A DNA stretch of 64,000 bases from Paraburkholderia caribensis (lineage in GTDB: Bacteria > Pseudomonadota > Gammaproteobacteria > Burkholderiales > Burkholderiaceae), in the NCBI RefSeq assembly GCF_002902945.1, contig NZ_CP026104.1, forward strand, positions 248,001 to 312,000, written 5' to 3'. Positions 16,316 to 25,741 of this stretch are shown here, piece after piece; position 1 is the stretch's first letter, and each line of letters begins with the position of its first letter. Both the position numbers and the translations under genes were made by a program. The notes under the pieces were generated by a model that made no database searches, was not told where the DNA came from, and saw only the letters and a list, made by a program, of their open reading frames with translations.

Positions 16316-18459
16316 AGACCGAACCACGAAACGAGGCCGAGGTGATTGTGCGTGCCGATCGTCACGGGTGCGCGGTACGGCACGCGCATCGTGTTCAAGC
16401 CGCCTGCCGCGTGAATGCCGCCCGGCGCGTTGAACGATCCGCCGTCGATGTCCGCTTCGCCCGTCAGTTCGACCTGGCCGTTTCCGCCGGTGAAGACGCC
16501 GCCCGTATCGGCTGCGTAGATGGCCGCCCAGGTGTTGCCGAACCACGTCTTCAGATCGTTGCGGCGGTTGATGACCGTATAGCCGAGCACGCCTTGTGCG
16601 AGCGTCTTCGGGGCATCGAGCTTCAGGTTGCCGATGGCGATCACCGTGCCGCCCGTGTTGGTGATCTGCGTGCCCGCCTTGAGCGTGATGTCCTTGCCCG
16701 CCTCCATGACGCCGCCGAACGCCTGCACCGTGCTCGACGCGCTCGCGCTGCAGAAGATGAAGCACGACTGATGATACGAAGCCTCTCCGACGAACACGCC
16801 TTGCGTCAGCAGGTTCTGCGCGGCCGACACGAAGATACTGCCGTCGTTCGACAGAATCGAGCCGCCGACATTGTTGACGTTCCGCGCGTTGATCGTCACA
16901 TTGCCGCTGTCAGCTGTGATGTAGGCGAGCTTGTCGGGATCGTTCAGCGCGCCGTAGTCGACGGTGAAGCCGTTCTCGTGGTGCTCCACGAATATCAGCC
17001 GCCAGCTTCGGTTCGAGTAGCCGACGGCGTTGCCCCCGTTCACGCCGCTCGAATGGTCGATGATGTTGTCGACGTCGCCGCCCGCCGTGAGCGTGACGTT
17101 GCTGTTCGACAGGATGCGTGCGTCTTCGTTGGTGATGGTGCCGCCGGCGTTGATCACGACGTCCCCTTTCACGCCGAACAGCACGCCGAGCTTCGAGGTC
17201 GTGGTCGACTGGTTCAGCACGTTGTCTGAGGCGTTCAACGTGACCGCGCCTTTGGAGTCGCTGTCGCCGGTGGTTTGCGTTTGTCCTTGCACCAGCGATC
17301 CGACGTTCACGATGTCCTGGCTGCTCTTGACAACAACGCCCGCATTCGACGACGCGATCACCGTCTGCGTGCCACTGTCGTTGTACAGCTTCACGCCGCC
17401 GCCACTGAGATGGATGCCGCCGCTTGCCAGGAGCGACGTGCTGTTCAATCCAAGCAGACCCGTCGATGCAATCGACGCAGCGCTGCCGGCCTGCATCTGC
17501 ATTGAAGTCGCAGTCAGTGTGTCCTGCACCTGCATGTCCACGTTGCCGTTTGCAGTGAGCGTCGTGGTCGAGAACTCGACGGCGCCATTGGATGCAAGCG
17601 TGAAATCACCGAGTGTCGCGTTCATCGGGCCTGCACTGCGCACGCCCGGCCCCTTGTCGGTGACGATCAGCTGCACGCGGCCGCTCGTGAGCGAGCCCGC
17701 TGCCGTGATGTCGACGGCGAAAGAACTGGCCGTGTCGTGCGTCGCCGATGCGTTGACCGAGAGCCAGTCGTTGGCATTGTCATTGGGCGACACGCCCGTG
17801 TTCAGCGTTACGTTGCTGGTGCCGCCAAGCAGTCTGACGGTGGCTGTCGGCGATGTGAACGTGTTGGTCAGCGGCCCGTTGACGAGGATGTTCTTCGCGA
17901 TGAGGTCCAATGCAACGAGCGCGCTCGACAAGCCTTGCGGTCCGACGATAATCGTTCCCGTCTCCGTGTCGAGCACGACGTTACGCTGCAGCACCGACCC
18001 GGTCCGCACATCGTTGAAGCTGACCTGTCCGGTCGAGAGCGCGACATGGCCCGTATTGACGAACGATCCACCGTTGATCGTGATGCCGTTCGGATTCGCC
18101 AGCACCACATTCGCGCGTGATCCGAGCACGGCGAGCTGGCCCGAGATCACGCTCGGGTCCGTGCTCGTTACCTGATTGACGATGGTTCGTGCGTTGATGC
18201 CGACGTTGTTGAGATCGACGCCCGCACTGCCCACGTTGAAGTGGCTATACGTGTTGTGCGATACACCACCGACGGATGGCGCAATGTTCACGGTCTGATG
18301 ACCGTTCGCAGCCGTCGATACGGAAGTGGCCGTACCGCCGTCCGCGACGACGCCTGCTGCGTGCGCACGCACCGACATCAGCGTCAGGGAAAACAAACAG
18401 AACTGCATGATCCGGCGGACTGTGCCGCCGACGCCACCGTTGACAGATTGCCTCGACAT
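16312..18459 (-). CDS. Short TpsA-like secreted exoprotein (haemagglutination/TPS domain)
   Basis: 715 residues. The N-terminus MSRQSVNGGVGGTVRRIMQF leads into a Sec signal ending at RAHAAG. A TPS domain follows (about 35-270: NTYSHFNVGSAGVDLNN, IVNQVTSTDPSVISG, NPNGITINGGSFVNTG), then FHA-like beta-helical repeats (VVINAGGTITNEDARILSN) and a short tail ending SWFGL. It has no DUF637 region and no recognisable toxin domain, so it is much shorter than CdiA and may be an adhesin, or a truncated relative that keeps the secretion signal. It heads the transcript, overlaps the transporter gene by 4 nt and lies behind a long AT-rich promoter region. The ATG at 18408 is an alternative start giving a shorter signal peptide. 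Confidence 0.88.
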   Translation of the reverse strand: MSRQSVNGGVGGTVRRIMQFCLFSLTLMSVRAHAAGVVADGGTATSVSTAANGHQTVNIAPSVGGVSHNTYSHFNVGSAGVDLNNVGINARTIVNQVTSTDPSVISGQLAVLGSRANVVLANPNGITINGGSFVNTGHVALSTGQVSFNDVRTGSVLQRNVVLDTETGTIIVGPQGLSSALVALDLIAKNILVNGPLTNTFTSPTATVRLLGGTSNVTLNTGVSPNDNANDWLSVNASATHDTASSFAVDITAAGSLTSGRVQLIVTDKGPGVRSAGPMNATLGDFTLASNGAVEFSTTTLTANGNVDMQVQDTLTATSMQMQAGSAASIASTGLLGLNSTSLLASGGIHLSGGGVKLYNDSGTQTVIASSNAGVVVKSSQDIVNVGSLVQGQTQTTGDSDSKGAVTLNASDNVLNQSTTTSKLGVLFGVKGDVVINAGGTITNEDARILSNSNVTLTAGGDVDNIIDHSSGVNGGNAVGYSNRSWRLIFVEHHENGFTVDYGALNDPDKLAYITADSGNVTINARNVNNVGGSILSNDGSIFVSAAQNLLTQGVFVGEASYHQSCFIFCSASASSTVQAFGGVMEAGKDITLKAGTQITNTGGTVIAIGNLKLDAPKTLAQGVLGYTVINRRNDLKTWFGNTWAAIYAADTGGVFTGGNGQVELTGEADIDGGSFNAPGGIHAAGGLNTMRVPYRAPVTIGTHNHLGLVSWFGL

Positions 18460-18617
18460 ACCGCTGCCTAGCCGCTCTCAGTCGGCCAGTTCCCCGTTTG
18501 GTCTTTAATTTATGCAGGTCGCATGACAACCTGCTCGTATTCATGGGACCGTTGTCGGCAGCGCTTACTAAAACTTTAGGAATATTTCTTTTAACGGTAA
18601 TTTGGAAACGAATCGTC

Positions 18618-18653
18618 AATTGTTAAACGGTCGTAATTGCGCAAATTGTTAAA
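18618..18653. promoter_or_regulatory. AT-rich upstream region with direct repeats ahead of the secretion locus
   Basis: The 18460-18860 stretch is clearly AT-rich compared with its surroundings. It holds two exact AATTGTTAAA repeats, at 18618-18627 and 18644-18653, 26 bp apart start to start, with further AATT-rich blocks around them. Their place 160-190 bp before the first gene of the locus suggests a regulator or H-NS binding region. No confident -35/-10 pair was picked. Confidence 0.45.
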
Positions 18654-18860
18654 TCTAACGCAATTTATTGGCGTCATATAGAAAGGTTACTGAAATAAAT
18701 CCAGGAGGCCCTAAAACCGTGATTCACAGTCGACCATTACACGATGCAGTTGGCTGCACCGATCGGAAGCGTGTGAACGCGCGGCGCGCATGAAGCCTTC
18801 TCGAATGTCGCATCTTAGGTTCGCTTCGCAAAGCATGATGGTGACTCAGAGAGAACAAAG

Positions 18861-19360
18861 GTGACCGTGTACCGGATGCATGTCCTCAAGTGGGCGGTTG
18901 CGCCAAGGAGCGGCGCAGGTGCCGGCAAGCACGGCTGGCGAGCCAACCGGCCAGGACTCAACGCCCTTTGCCTTGCGCTTGATGCCAACACGTAGGTGCG
19001 GGAATATCAGCACCTCTCCGTTGATGCCGCCGGGCACGCTTTTTTTGAGTTATCAACTGACCATCGATCCAGTGGTCGACTTCACGAGCGGGTATCACGC
19101 TGAAAAGTGGCTCCCCATCTTGGAAGACTTCTCTTGCGACTGGCGTGGTTGCTGGTTCAACCAACGCGTTGAGCCGCCAAGGCGGATTATCGGCGACGAG
19201 GTGGTTGCGGCTGGTGCGAAAGGCATTCTGTTCAGGGTCACACATGTCGCCAGACGCGGTCAACATTGACCTCTATGTTGATGAGCTCGAGCCGGCAGAC
19301 CGGCTGGAGGTATACGATCCGCAACGTGCACTTCCGCGAAACCAGTCGTCGTGGACATAG
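18861..19360 (+). pseudogene. Decayed RES-domain toxin gene
   Basis: Pieces of one RES-family protein appear in successive frames. From the GTG at 18861: VTVYRMHVLKWAVAP...GLNALCLALDANT then a stop; next REYQHLS in another frame; then PGTLFLSYQLTIDPVVDFTSGY, WLPILEDFSCDWRG, FNQRVEPP and IIGDEVVAAGAKGILFR in a third; and after a further one-base shift near 19235, NIDLYVDELEPADRLEVYD and ALPRNQSSW up to the stop at 19360. This order and the ending match RES toxins of RES-Xre toxin-antitoxin pairs, which degrade NAD+. At least three frame changes make it non-functional. No antitoxin gene is recognisable upstream. Confidence 0.75.
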
Positions 19361-19599
19361 GCGTCGTGCAGCCAACGTCCTTGGCGGCAACGTGCAAGTC
19401 AGCCCAGTCCGTGTGCCCTCTCTGCTCGCCTTCTTGCACCGGGTCGGCGGGCCGGAGCAAGGCCCAGTGCTGCCCGATTCCGCTCCCATCCGCATTCTGT
19501 CGATCACGGTCTGCCTGATATCGGCATCGGGCGGCCGCATTGTTGAATTACAAACGACAGGATGTCGGAGCGGTCGTCTATCGGGCGCTTTCCGCGTTT

Positions 19600-20448
19600 T
19601 CAATACGCGATTGGGCTAAGCAGTGCAGGTGCGCCAAACTCCTGCAGCTTGGCATTCGACTGCTGGAAATACAACGTCCAGAACTGCTTCAATGCCGTGA
19701 GCGTCTGCGGATCACGATACGCATTTTTTGCTTTCGCATCACCCGCAAGCAAACCAGCCCCAAGCACGTACACCCTCGCCCCCCCAAAGTCGCCAATCAA
19801 ACCAGCCGCGTTCGCTTTCTTTATTTCCACGGCTGCATCGATGCGCCGGACCGTATTGCGCGCATAGAAGCTCGAAACCGAGCTGTTCTCGAGCATATCC
19901 GAGGCCAGAAACACAACGCGATCAGAAGCAGGCGACGCGCGCACCTTGTCGCTGATGTCCTTCAGCGCAGCGAGTATGTCGGATCTCGCCAGATCGTTGG
20001 TCGCCGCCGACTGGACTTGCGTAACAGCGGTCAACAGCGACTTCCGTGCAAACGCAGACTGGCCCGTCATGCATGCATCGAAAGTGCGCAGCGCACGTTC
20101 GCTGATGTCGTCGCGCAGCTTCTCCGGGATTGGCGATTCGATCACACCGCGTGTCACGACCTCGGTATAACGGCCTTGGGAAAACGCCGAAAAGTCGAGC
20201 AACGTATAAGCACTACCCGGTCTGATCGCTGCCGATGCCGTTGCCGCAATCTGTGCCTGCAGCTTTTCATCGAACACGGTCGTCTGGTCCACTGCAATGA
20301 AGAGTTCGCGATCAACGCCGCTCGCTACGGGTTTGATGTGGTTCGCTGCGTAGCAGCTCGGCACGTCGTTACTGATGCCCGCGAGAACGCTTCCCGCGCC
20401 AAAGCTCAACACGGCAGCGGCGAATGAATACCTGAGATGTCGGACCAT
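19600..20448 (-). CDS. Secreted vWA-like protein, third gene of an envelope operon
   Basis: 282 residues with a Sec signal peptide (MVRHLRYSFAAAVLSFGAGSVLAG), so periplasmic or exported. The mature part looks like a von Willebrand A-type alpha/beta fold: ELFIAVDQTTVFDE would be the first strand with a degenerate metal-binding DxT in place of DxSxS, and RVVFLASDMLEN a later strand and Asp. It begins 9 nt after the stop of the membrane-protein gene and ends the operon. I do not recognise a named family. A structural or binding partner of the upstream membrane protein and OmpA-type lipoprotein is the simplest guess. Confidence 0.8.
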   Translation of the reverse strand: MVRHLRYSFAAAVLSFGAGSVLAGISNDVPSCYAANHIKPVASGVDRELFIAVDQTTVFDEKLQAQIAATASAAIRPGSAYTLLDFSAFSQGRYTEVVTRGVIESPIPEKLRDDISERALRTFDACMTGQSAFARKSLLTAVTQVQSAATNDLARSDILAALKDISDKVRASPASDRVVFLASDMLENSSVSSFYARNTVRRIDAAVEIKKANAAGLIGDFGGARVYVLGAGLLAGDAKAKNAYRDPQTLTALKQFWTLYFQQSNAKLQEFGAPALLSPIAY

Positions 20449-20457
20449 GATGAACTA

Positions 20458-21987
20458 TCAAACCTTGAAGAGATCATCGAGTTGCGATTCAAGCGCGTTT
20501 TTCGCCTGCTCGGCCCGCTCCTTACGTGCCTTGATCTCATCGATCACCTGGGTCCGCACGGGCTCCGCGAGACCGTAAATCAGCGCTTTCTTGCGGGTGA
20601 CATCCGACGTTCCCTCGATTTCCAGCACGATGCGGTCGATGCTGGCGTTCGCGACCTCTTCCGCCGCGGCAGGGGCTGCCACAAGGTTCGTCGCGATCGG
20701 TGCGGTTTCTGCCCGAACCTCCTTCGTCACAGCCGCTTCAGAGACCACGCCTGTCGATGCTTTGGCTGACGGCGTGCGAACCGGGTCCGCCTCCAGGTCG
20801 GACAGTGCACGTTGCTCGAGCACGTAATCACGGAAGGTCTTCGAAAACGTCTTACCCGAGATGTCGGCATTCTCAGCCATCCGCTTCTGCAGGTTTTCCA
20901 GTTGCGACTGCGCGATGGACCGCAACGGCGCATAGTAGTTGTTGTAGTCCTCGAATGTTGTGAAACCCTTCGTGGTCTTCCAGGCCGCGCGGCTTTCCCG
21001 GCCGCCAAAGCCCCAGGCGAACCCGCCAAAAATGCCGACGACCTGCGTCACGACGAAAATGATCGCAAGCGTGATAAACGCAGCGGCACCTTCACTGCGC
21101 GTGGACGACGATTCTTCGGCGCGCGCGCGGTCATCCGCCGCCTTCTGACTGGACACCAGTTCAGCGGGCACCGCGTTGCCGTTGGCGAACGGATTGCCGG
21201 CGTCCGCGCTCTGGCTCACGCCCATCGCTTCCCGGGTCTGTTCCGCATTCAGATTGCTCCATCGCATGTACGTCGACGTCACAGCGATCGCCAGAATCAC
21301 GGCGACTGTCAGGCCAACCATGAAGTAGCTGTGGCTCGTACCCACGCGGTTCGCTACCTGCGTATAGTCAGGCTCGCCGTCATCCACCGACTGATCTTCA
21401 TCGAGCTTGACCTTGCGGCTCGAAAAGCGCTCCTGCGTCTTGTCCTGCCGCCATTGCTTCCGGCAACGCGCGACGAGATTAGAGCGATACAGTTGATGCC
21501 CGGCGACGTGCGTGAGAAACACCATGATCACACACAGCACCAGCACGATCGCCACCATGAGCAACGTGTGCGTATTCGCGCTGCCGTCGCGGTCCATCCA
21601 GCTACCGAGCAGGTACGAAAAGCCAAGACCTTCGGCAATGACGAGTACCGTCAGCAGCACCATCAGCCACAGCGGTGTCGGCGAACGCCCGCTGTCATCA
21701 GCCTTGGCCAGATACTCGTTGCGCTTGCTGAACTCAGCCTTCGTAAGATAGGAAATGAACTTGTTGTAGTCGCCGCAGAGCGTGCGTTCGGAGTCGGTCC
21801 ATCCGCCCTGACCGTGAATGCCGTGACGGGATAGACGCGCAGTCTTGCCGAGCACGGGGAAGGTATATTTCCAGTGGTTCAGCCAGAATTCGAGCGTCGA
21901 CCGATACGAAAAAGCACCAACCGCGAGGAGTGCGGCTACCACCCACCATATGATCGTGCTGAGATTGGCCTGAATGAAGTCCATCAT
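20458..21987 (-). CDS. Five-helix membrane protein with coiled cytoplasmic tail
   Basis: 509 residues, no recognised family. Hydrophobic segments lie at about 10-28, 104-126, 141-163, 221-241 and 300-326. A polar loop follows helix 1 (about 45-100) and a charged one follows helix 3. After helix 5 comes a long hydrophilic tail (330-509) with SQLENLQKRMAENADIS and a C-terminal Lys/Glu-rich coil (IKARKERAEQAKNALESQL). It sits 17 nt after the OmpA-type gene and 9 nt before the vWA-like gene. The arrangement suggests an inner-membrane component linked through a peptidoglycan-binding lipoprotein to the cell wall, but transport, signalling and defence roles are all possible. Confidence 0.8.
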   Translation of the reverse strand: MMDFIQANLSTIIWWVVAALLAVGAFSYRSTLEFWLNHWKYTFPVLGKTARLSRHGIHGQGGWTDSERTLCGDYNKFISYLTKAEFSKRNEYLAKADDSGRSPTPLWLMVLLTVLVIAEGLGFSYLLGSWMDRDGSANTHTLLMVAIVLVLCVIMVFLTHVAGHQLYRSNLVARCRKQWRQDKTQERFSSRKVKLDEDQSVDDGEPDYTQVANRVGTSHSYFMVGLTVAVILAIAVTSTYMRWSNLNAEQTREAMGVSQSADAGNPFANGNAVPAELVSSQKAADDRARAEESSSTRSEGAAAFITLAIIFVVTQVVGIFGGFAWGFGGRESRAAWKTTKGFTTFEDYNNYYAPLRSIAQSQLENLQKRMAENADISGKTFSKTFRDYVLEQRALSDLEADPVRTPSAKASTGVVSEAAVTKEVRAETAPIATNLVAAPAAAEEVANASIDRIVLEIEGTSDVTRKKALIYGLAEPVRTQVIDEIKARKERAEQAKNALESQLDDLFKV

Positions 21988-22004
21988 GATCGTCTTTCCT
22001 GTTC

Positions 22005-23681
22005 TTATGTTCGTGCGATGACGGGCACGTATTCAACGGTGAAATACTGATTGCTCTTGCGGCGTACGAGTTCGCCGGCGGTCGCCTTGCCGTTCGCAAA
22101 GATGATGTCGGCGCAGTCGAATACGCCGGCATTGTTGACGAACACCCGGTACAGCACACCGCCCTTCACGGCATAGGCATTGACGTCCGGTGACAGTCTC
22201 ACCTGCGCGGGACCGCTCAGCCCGCCGTTGTGTTCGTAGTCTTTCCACACCAGCAGGGTTGGCTTCGTACCAGCCGTAGAGCCATTGCGAAGCACGGAGA
22301 CATCCTTCAGCGCAAGATACTGTCCATTGAGCGGCGCGCCCCAGCTGCTTCCATACAGGTTCTGCACGTGATCACGCACAGGCACAGCGCGGTCGTCTGC
22401 CACCGACTTCATCGCGTGCGACACGCGTGGCCGATCATTCACGCAACTCTTCGAGACAGGCGCCTCGTCGGCGACCGCCGTTGACAGGAACGAGAATGAC
22501 GACGACTGCGCGGGAGCGGCTGCGAACTGAAGTCCGATCCCCGCCGGCGCAGCCTCGCGCCAGCCGAAATCGATGCTGTCGGGCGTGCCACGGGTTGTAA
22601 CCGTCGGCGGCGGTGATGCTTGCGCTGTAGCAGGCGCTTTCGTTGAGGCCGGGCCTGCAGACGCCGTTGTTGAAACATGGTTGTTTACGCGCTGCGAATC
22701 TACTCCACGTGTCTTTTTTGCCTGTTTCTGCACTACCTTTGTGCTCGCCGTTCGCGTCGGCTGCTCATCCGGTTGCGGTGACGCGGCCCGGTAGTATTGG
22801 TATTTCGGAACGCGGCTGCCTACGTAGCTTTGGAGAATGTCCGGCCGCATACCCGTGAGGTCGACGATTTCGACCCGGCGATTCTTCGCGCGGCCCTCTT
22901 CCGTCCGGTTGTCGGCGATTGGCAACGTCTCGCCGGCACCCTGATAGAAGACGTTTTCCGCCGCAATACCGTGGTCCGCAAACAGCCGTGCCACTGCGCG
23001 GGCGCGTCGCTCCGACAGATCGGCATTGAGTTCGGAGTTGCCTGTATCGTCGGTATGGCCGATCAGCAGGATCTTCGTCTGTGCCGCGGCCGCCTTCTCC
23101 GCATCCGAGGAAGCCTCCGCGACACGGGTCGATGTCCGGTACTGTTCAGCGATCTCGCCGAAGTAGATCTTCGCTTCGGGCGTGAGCTCAGCCGAGCCCG
23201 TCGTAAACTGGGTATGGCGCGCCGTATCGACAACGGTGAACGAGCTTCCGACCTGCTCGGTCTTTCCCGTGTCTGCCGTCTTGACTTCGAGCGGCGCCGA
23301 CGTGTACGTCAGATCGTGCTTTGCGGCGATCTTCGATAACGCGCAACGCCGGCTGTCGACGGCGTGACCAATCATCCCTCCCGCAAGCGCCCCTGCGGCG
23401 CCGCCGATTGCCGCTGCCGCCGCCTTGTTCTTGTTGGCGATCACCGCGCCCAGAATCGCCCCGACGCCGACACCCACGGCGATGCCAATGTTCCGGTTAC
23501 TGTTTGCGCAAGGATCGGGGTTGGCGAACGTGCTTTCGAAGACATTGAGATCGCCCTGATCAGTCGAAGCGCTTCGGGTCCCGTCTGCTTGCTGGACACC
23601 GCCAGGATTTGCGCACCCGGTAACGGCAAAAATGGTAATCGCGGCAAGCCATATTGGCCTTGCCTTGCGCAATTCTCTCAA
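22005..23681 (-). CDS. OmpA-family lipoprotein with glycine-zipper segment
   Basis: 558 residues from a TTG at 23681, supported by GAGGGG about 7 nt upstream. Lipoprotein signal with lipobox AVTGC at about residues 19-23. A glycine zipper (IGIAVGVGVGAILGAVIANK to GGAAGALAGGMIG) spans about 64-107. An OmpA C-terminal peptidoglycan-binding domain runs at about 150-275 (FTTGSAELTPEAKIYFGEIA, ILLIGHTDDTGNSELNADLS, RRVEIVDL), with the Asp and Arg that bind diaminopimelate in this family. The remaining ~280 residues are a Thr/Ala/Pro-rich linker and an unrecognised C-terminal domain. It would be lipid-anchored and hold onto the cell wall. It is first in a three-gene operon and divergent from the CAP-domain gene. 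Confidence 0.87.
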   Translation of the reverse strand: MRELRKARPIWLAAITIFAVTGCANPGGVQQADGTRSASTDQGDLNVFESTFANPDPCANSNRNIGIAVGVGVGAILGAVIANKNKAAAAAIGGAAGALAGGMIGHAVDSRRCALSKIAAKHDLTYTSAPLEVKTADTGKTEQVGSSFTVVDTARHTQFTTGSAELTPEAKIYFGEIAEQYRTSTRVAEASSDAEKAAAAQTKILLIGHTDDTGNSELNADLSERRARAVARLFADHGIAAENVFYQGAGETLPIADNRTEEGRAKNRRVEIVDLTGMRPDILQSYVGSRVPKYQYYRAASPQPDEQPTRTASTKVVQKQAKKTRGVDSQRVNNHVSTTASAGPASTKAPATAQASPPPTVTTRGTPDSIDFGWREAAPAGIGLQFAAAPAQSSSFSFLSTAVADEAPVSKSCVNDRPRVSHAMKSVADDRAVPVRDHVQNLYGSSWGAPLNGQYLALKDVSVLRNGSTAGTKPTLLVWKDYEHNGGLSGPAQVRLSPDVNAYAVKGGVLYRVFVNNAGVFDCADIIFANGKATAGELVRRKSNQYFTVEYVPVIART

Positions 23682-23875
23682 TGGAAACCCCTCGGAGGTT
23701 CGGTTTTTCGTCGCGCCTGCATGGGCGCTGATTTTTTGATCCGCCTGTCCAATTCAATGGGACAGGCTCACTTCTATCGATTACGGCATCCGGTCGGCTA
23801 ACTTTAGAGTGGTCTCAACTTTCGCGATGAGTCGTCGATAAATGGGGCTGGTACCTGAACTATCGGCAGAATCCG

Positions 23876-24856
23876 ATGCAGAGAACAATAACCACCGCAT
23901 ACTTCGTTGTGGTCACCGCGCTCGCGGGATGCGCAACCAAGGTGGCCCAGGTCGAAAAACCGGAGCCGCCCTATCAAGGACCCATCGTGCGGTTACGGTA
24001 TGCGCCCGGCCCCTCGAACACCATCCGGGTTGGTGAACCCACAGCGCTCGATTACGTGAATGCCCGTCGCGAAGAAGCCGGGTTGCCGCTCATCGCAGTC
24101 GACGACAAGCTCGCCGAGGCCGCGGCAGATCATGCCCGCTACCTCGACATTAACCGGGTCGGCACGCATGATGAAATCGAAGGTAGACCCGGTTTCACCG
24201 GTGTGGACGTGATCACGAGGGTGAGGCTGCATACGCCAGCGTATGGCGCGAGTGAAGTCCTCGCGGTGTTTGGCGGCCCGCGTCCCGTCGACACACCGAT
24301 CGAGGATATTTTTGCGTCGCCCTATCATCGCGGCGCAATCCTGTTTGACTGGGCACGCGCCGGCGAAGCGTCGATAGTAGGATCCAGTTCCGTGACCGTC
24401 GTCGATTTTGCGGACATCGCGCCCACACTTTCTGAAACGGAACTCGTGGCGTGGCCATACGATGGCCAGCGCGGGGTGCCCACCGCGTGGGTCAACAACG
24501 AGCAACCCGATCCGATGGGCACCGACGCGCGCTATCGCGGGCAGGTGCTCGGTTTTCCGATCACGCTGTCGGGCGGACCTAACGCCCACATCGAGTTACG
24601 CAGTGTCGAACTGCGTGACCAGCGGGGCAAAAAAGTGGCTTGCAAGATTGCCCCGCTGACGGCGGCAGACGCTGCGCGTAACACCGCAATCTGTACGCCT
24701 TATGAGCCGCTTCGCACCGGTACGCGCTATACCGTGCATGCCCTCGGACGGGTTACGCAACTGGGCAAAGTCGCACCCTTCGATCTCGCATGGGCATTCA
24801 CGACGCTCGACGACAACCGGAAAGCGCGGTCGTTGGTCGCGCAGTCCGATAAATGA
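23876..24856 (+). CDS. CAP/SCP-domain lipoprotein
   Basis: 326 residues with a lipoprotein signal (MQRTITTAYFVVVTALAGC, lipobox LAGC). A CAP domain occupies about 55-200: ALDYVNARREEAGLPLI, then LAEAAADHARYLDINRVGTHDE, which has the conserved His and HxE/HDE features, and GRPGFTGVDVITR. The C-terminal part (about 215-326) is beta-rich (HIELRSVELRDQRGKKV; TGTRYTVHALGRV) and resembles an Ig-like extension found after bacterial CAP domains. Bacterial CAP proteins are secreted or surface proteins of mostly unknown activity. The gene is divergent from the OmpA operon across about 190 bp, so the two could share regulation. Confidence 0.85.
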   Translation: MQRTITTAYFVVVTALAGCATKVAQVEKPEPPYQGPIVRLRYAPGPSNTIRVGEPTALDYVNARREEAGLPLIAVDDKLAEAAADHARYLDINRVGTHDEIEGRPGFTGVDVITRVRLHTPAYGASEVLAVFGGPRPVDTPIEDIFASPYHRGAILFDWARAGEASIVGSSSVTVVDFADIAPTLSETELVAWPYDGQRGVPTAWVNNEQPDPMGTDARYRGQVLGFPITLSGGPNAHIELRSVELRDQRGKKVACKIAPLTAADAARNTAICTPYEPLRTGTRYTVHALGRVTQLGKVAPFDLAWAFTTLDDNRKARSLVAQSDK

Positions 24857-25629
24857 GAAATCGTCCGATGTCATGGACGTGAACTCGCTGCAGTTGTCGA
24901 CGGGTTTTATGTCAAATGCGTGGGTGATCTTGTCCTTCGGATCATCTGCTTACACCCCGGGAATCAGCCAATGCCGCTCACTTCTCCGTCTTTGCGGACG
25001 CTCATCGCTAACGAGCGCGCGGCGGCTTCGGGTTGGTTCGCTGCTGTCCCGAAACGGGTTTTCGGGTACGGCCCAGCGACTGCTCGCTTTGACCGGGACC
25101 GAAGGCGGTCCTCGCCGCGGATCGAGGGTGGGGTTTGTACTAAAGGGATGCATTCGACACGTCTTATCAACCTTCCCTGGCGTGCTTGTGCCGAATTTCA
25201 CGCAGTACCGCACGCCGTCTGAAGACTGCCAAGCTCGTCGCCCAACCTTAGCCAGCGTCACCCTGATCGGCGCGACGCTGCGCTTGCCCCACAAAGTCTT
25301 GTGCTCAGCGCGAAGCCGTGACCTATCTGCTTTGCAAGAAACTGTAGCGGTTTAGACCGCTTCGCATTGCCAGTCCCCAGTTGGCACAGGCCACGCCGTG
25401 CAATAAAATTGGGGACACATGGATCCGACTTTCCTTCCCGTGATTTACCTCTGCTTACTGCCGCTAAGGGTCAGATTTTGATTTGCTTTCGTCCTTGCGA
25501 AACTTTGCGGATTTGGACGTGTGCGGTGCGGAGCAAAGGGCAACTTCAAGAGGGCTTCGCCTCCTGATGGGCGCCAGATCATTGACAGCAGTAGCTTTCG
25601 TTATCGCTTCACTGTCCGGCCTCGCGTGC
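24857..25629. other. Non-coding stretch between CAP gene and Septu operon
   Basis: I see no convincing gene here. Short open frames exist on both strands but lack ribosome sites, family motifs or consistent codon use. It may hold debris of an older insertion. Confidence 0.4.
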
Positions 25630-25656
25630 TTGGAACAGATAGCGATACGGTACAAT
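25630..25656 (+). promoter_or_regulatory. Possible promoter of ptuAB
   Basis: TTGGAA at 25630-25635 and TACAAT at 25651-25656 are 15 bp apart (16 bp if CTTGGA at 25629 is taken as the -35), about 85 bp before the ptuA start. It is the best sigma-70-like pair I found upstream, but spacing is below the optimum. Confidence 0.3.
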
Positions 25657-25741
25657 CGTAAGATATCCAGCGCCACCGGCAACTACCTCGCTCAACGCGA
25701 TCCAGATACGGCGCAACTCGATTGTTTTTGGAAGAAAGTAC

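Noticed and set aside
19540..20427. Long plus-strand frame opposite the vWA-like gene
   Set aside because: Arg/His-rich antisense shadow; the minus-strand gene has a signal peptide and operon spacing.
24920..25355. Overlapping frames of 90-217 codons on both strands between the CAP gene and ptuA
   Set aside because: No family motif, ribosome site or coherent codon pattern.
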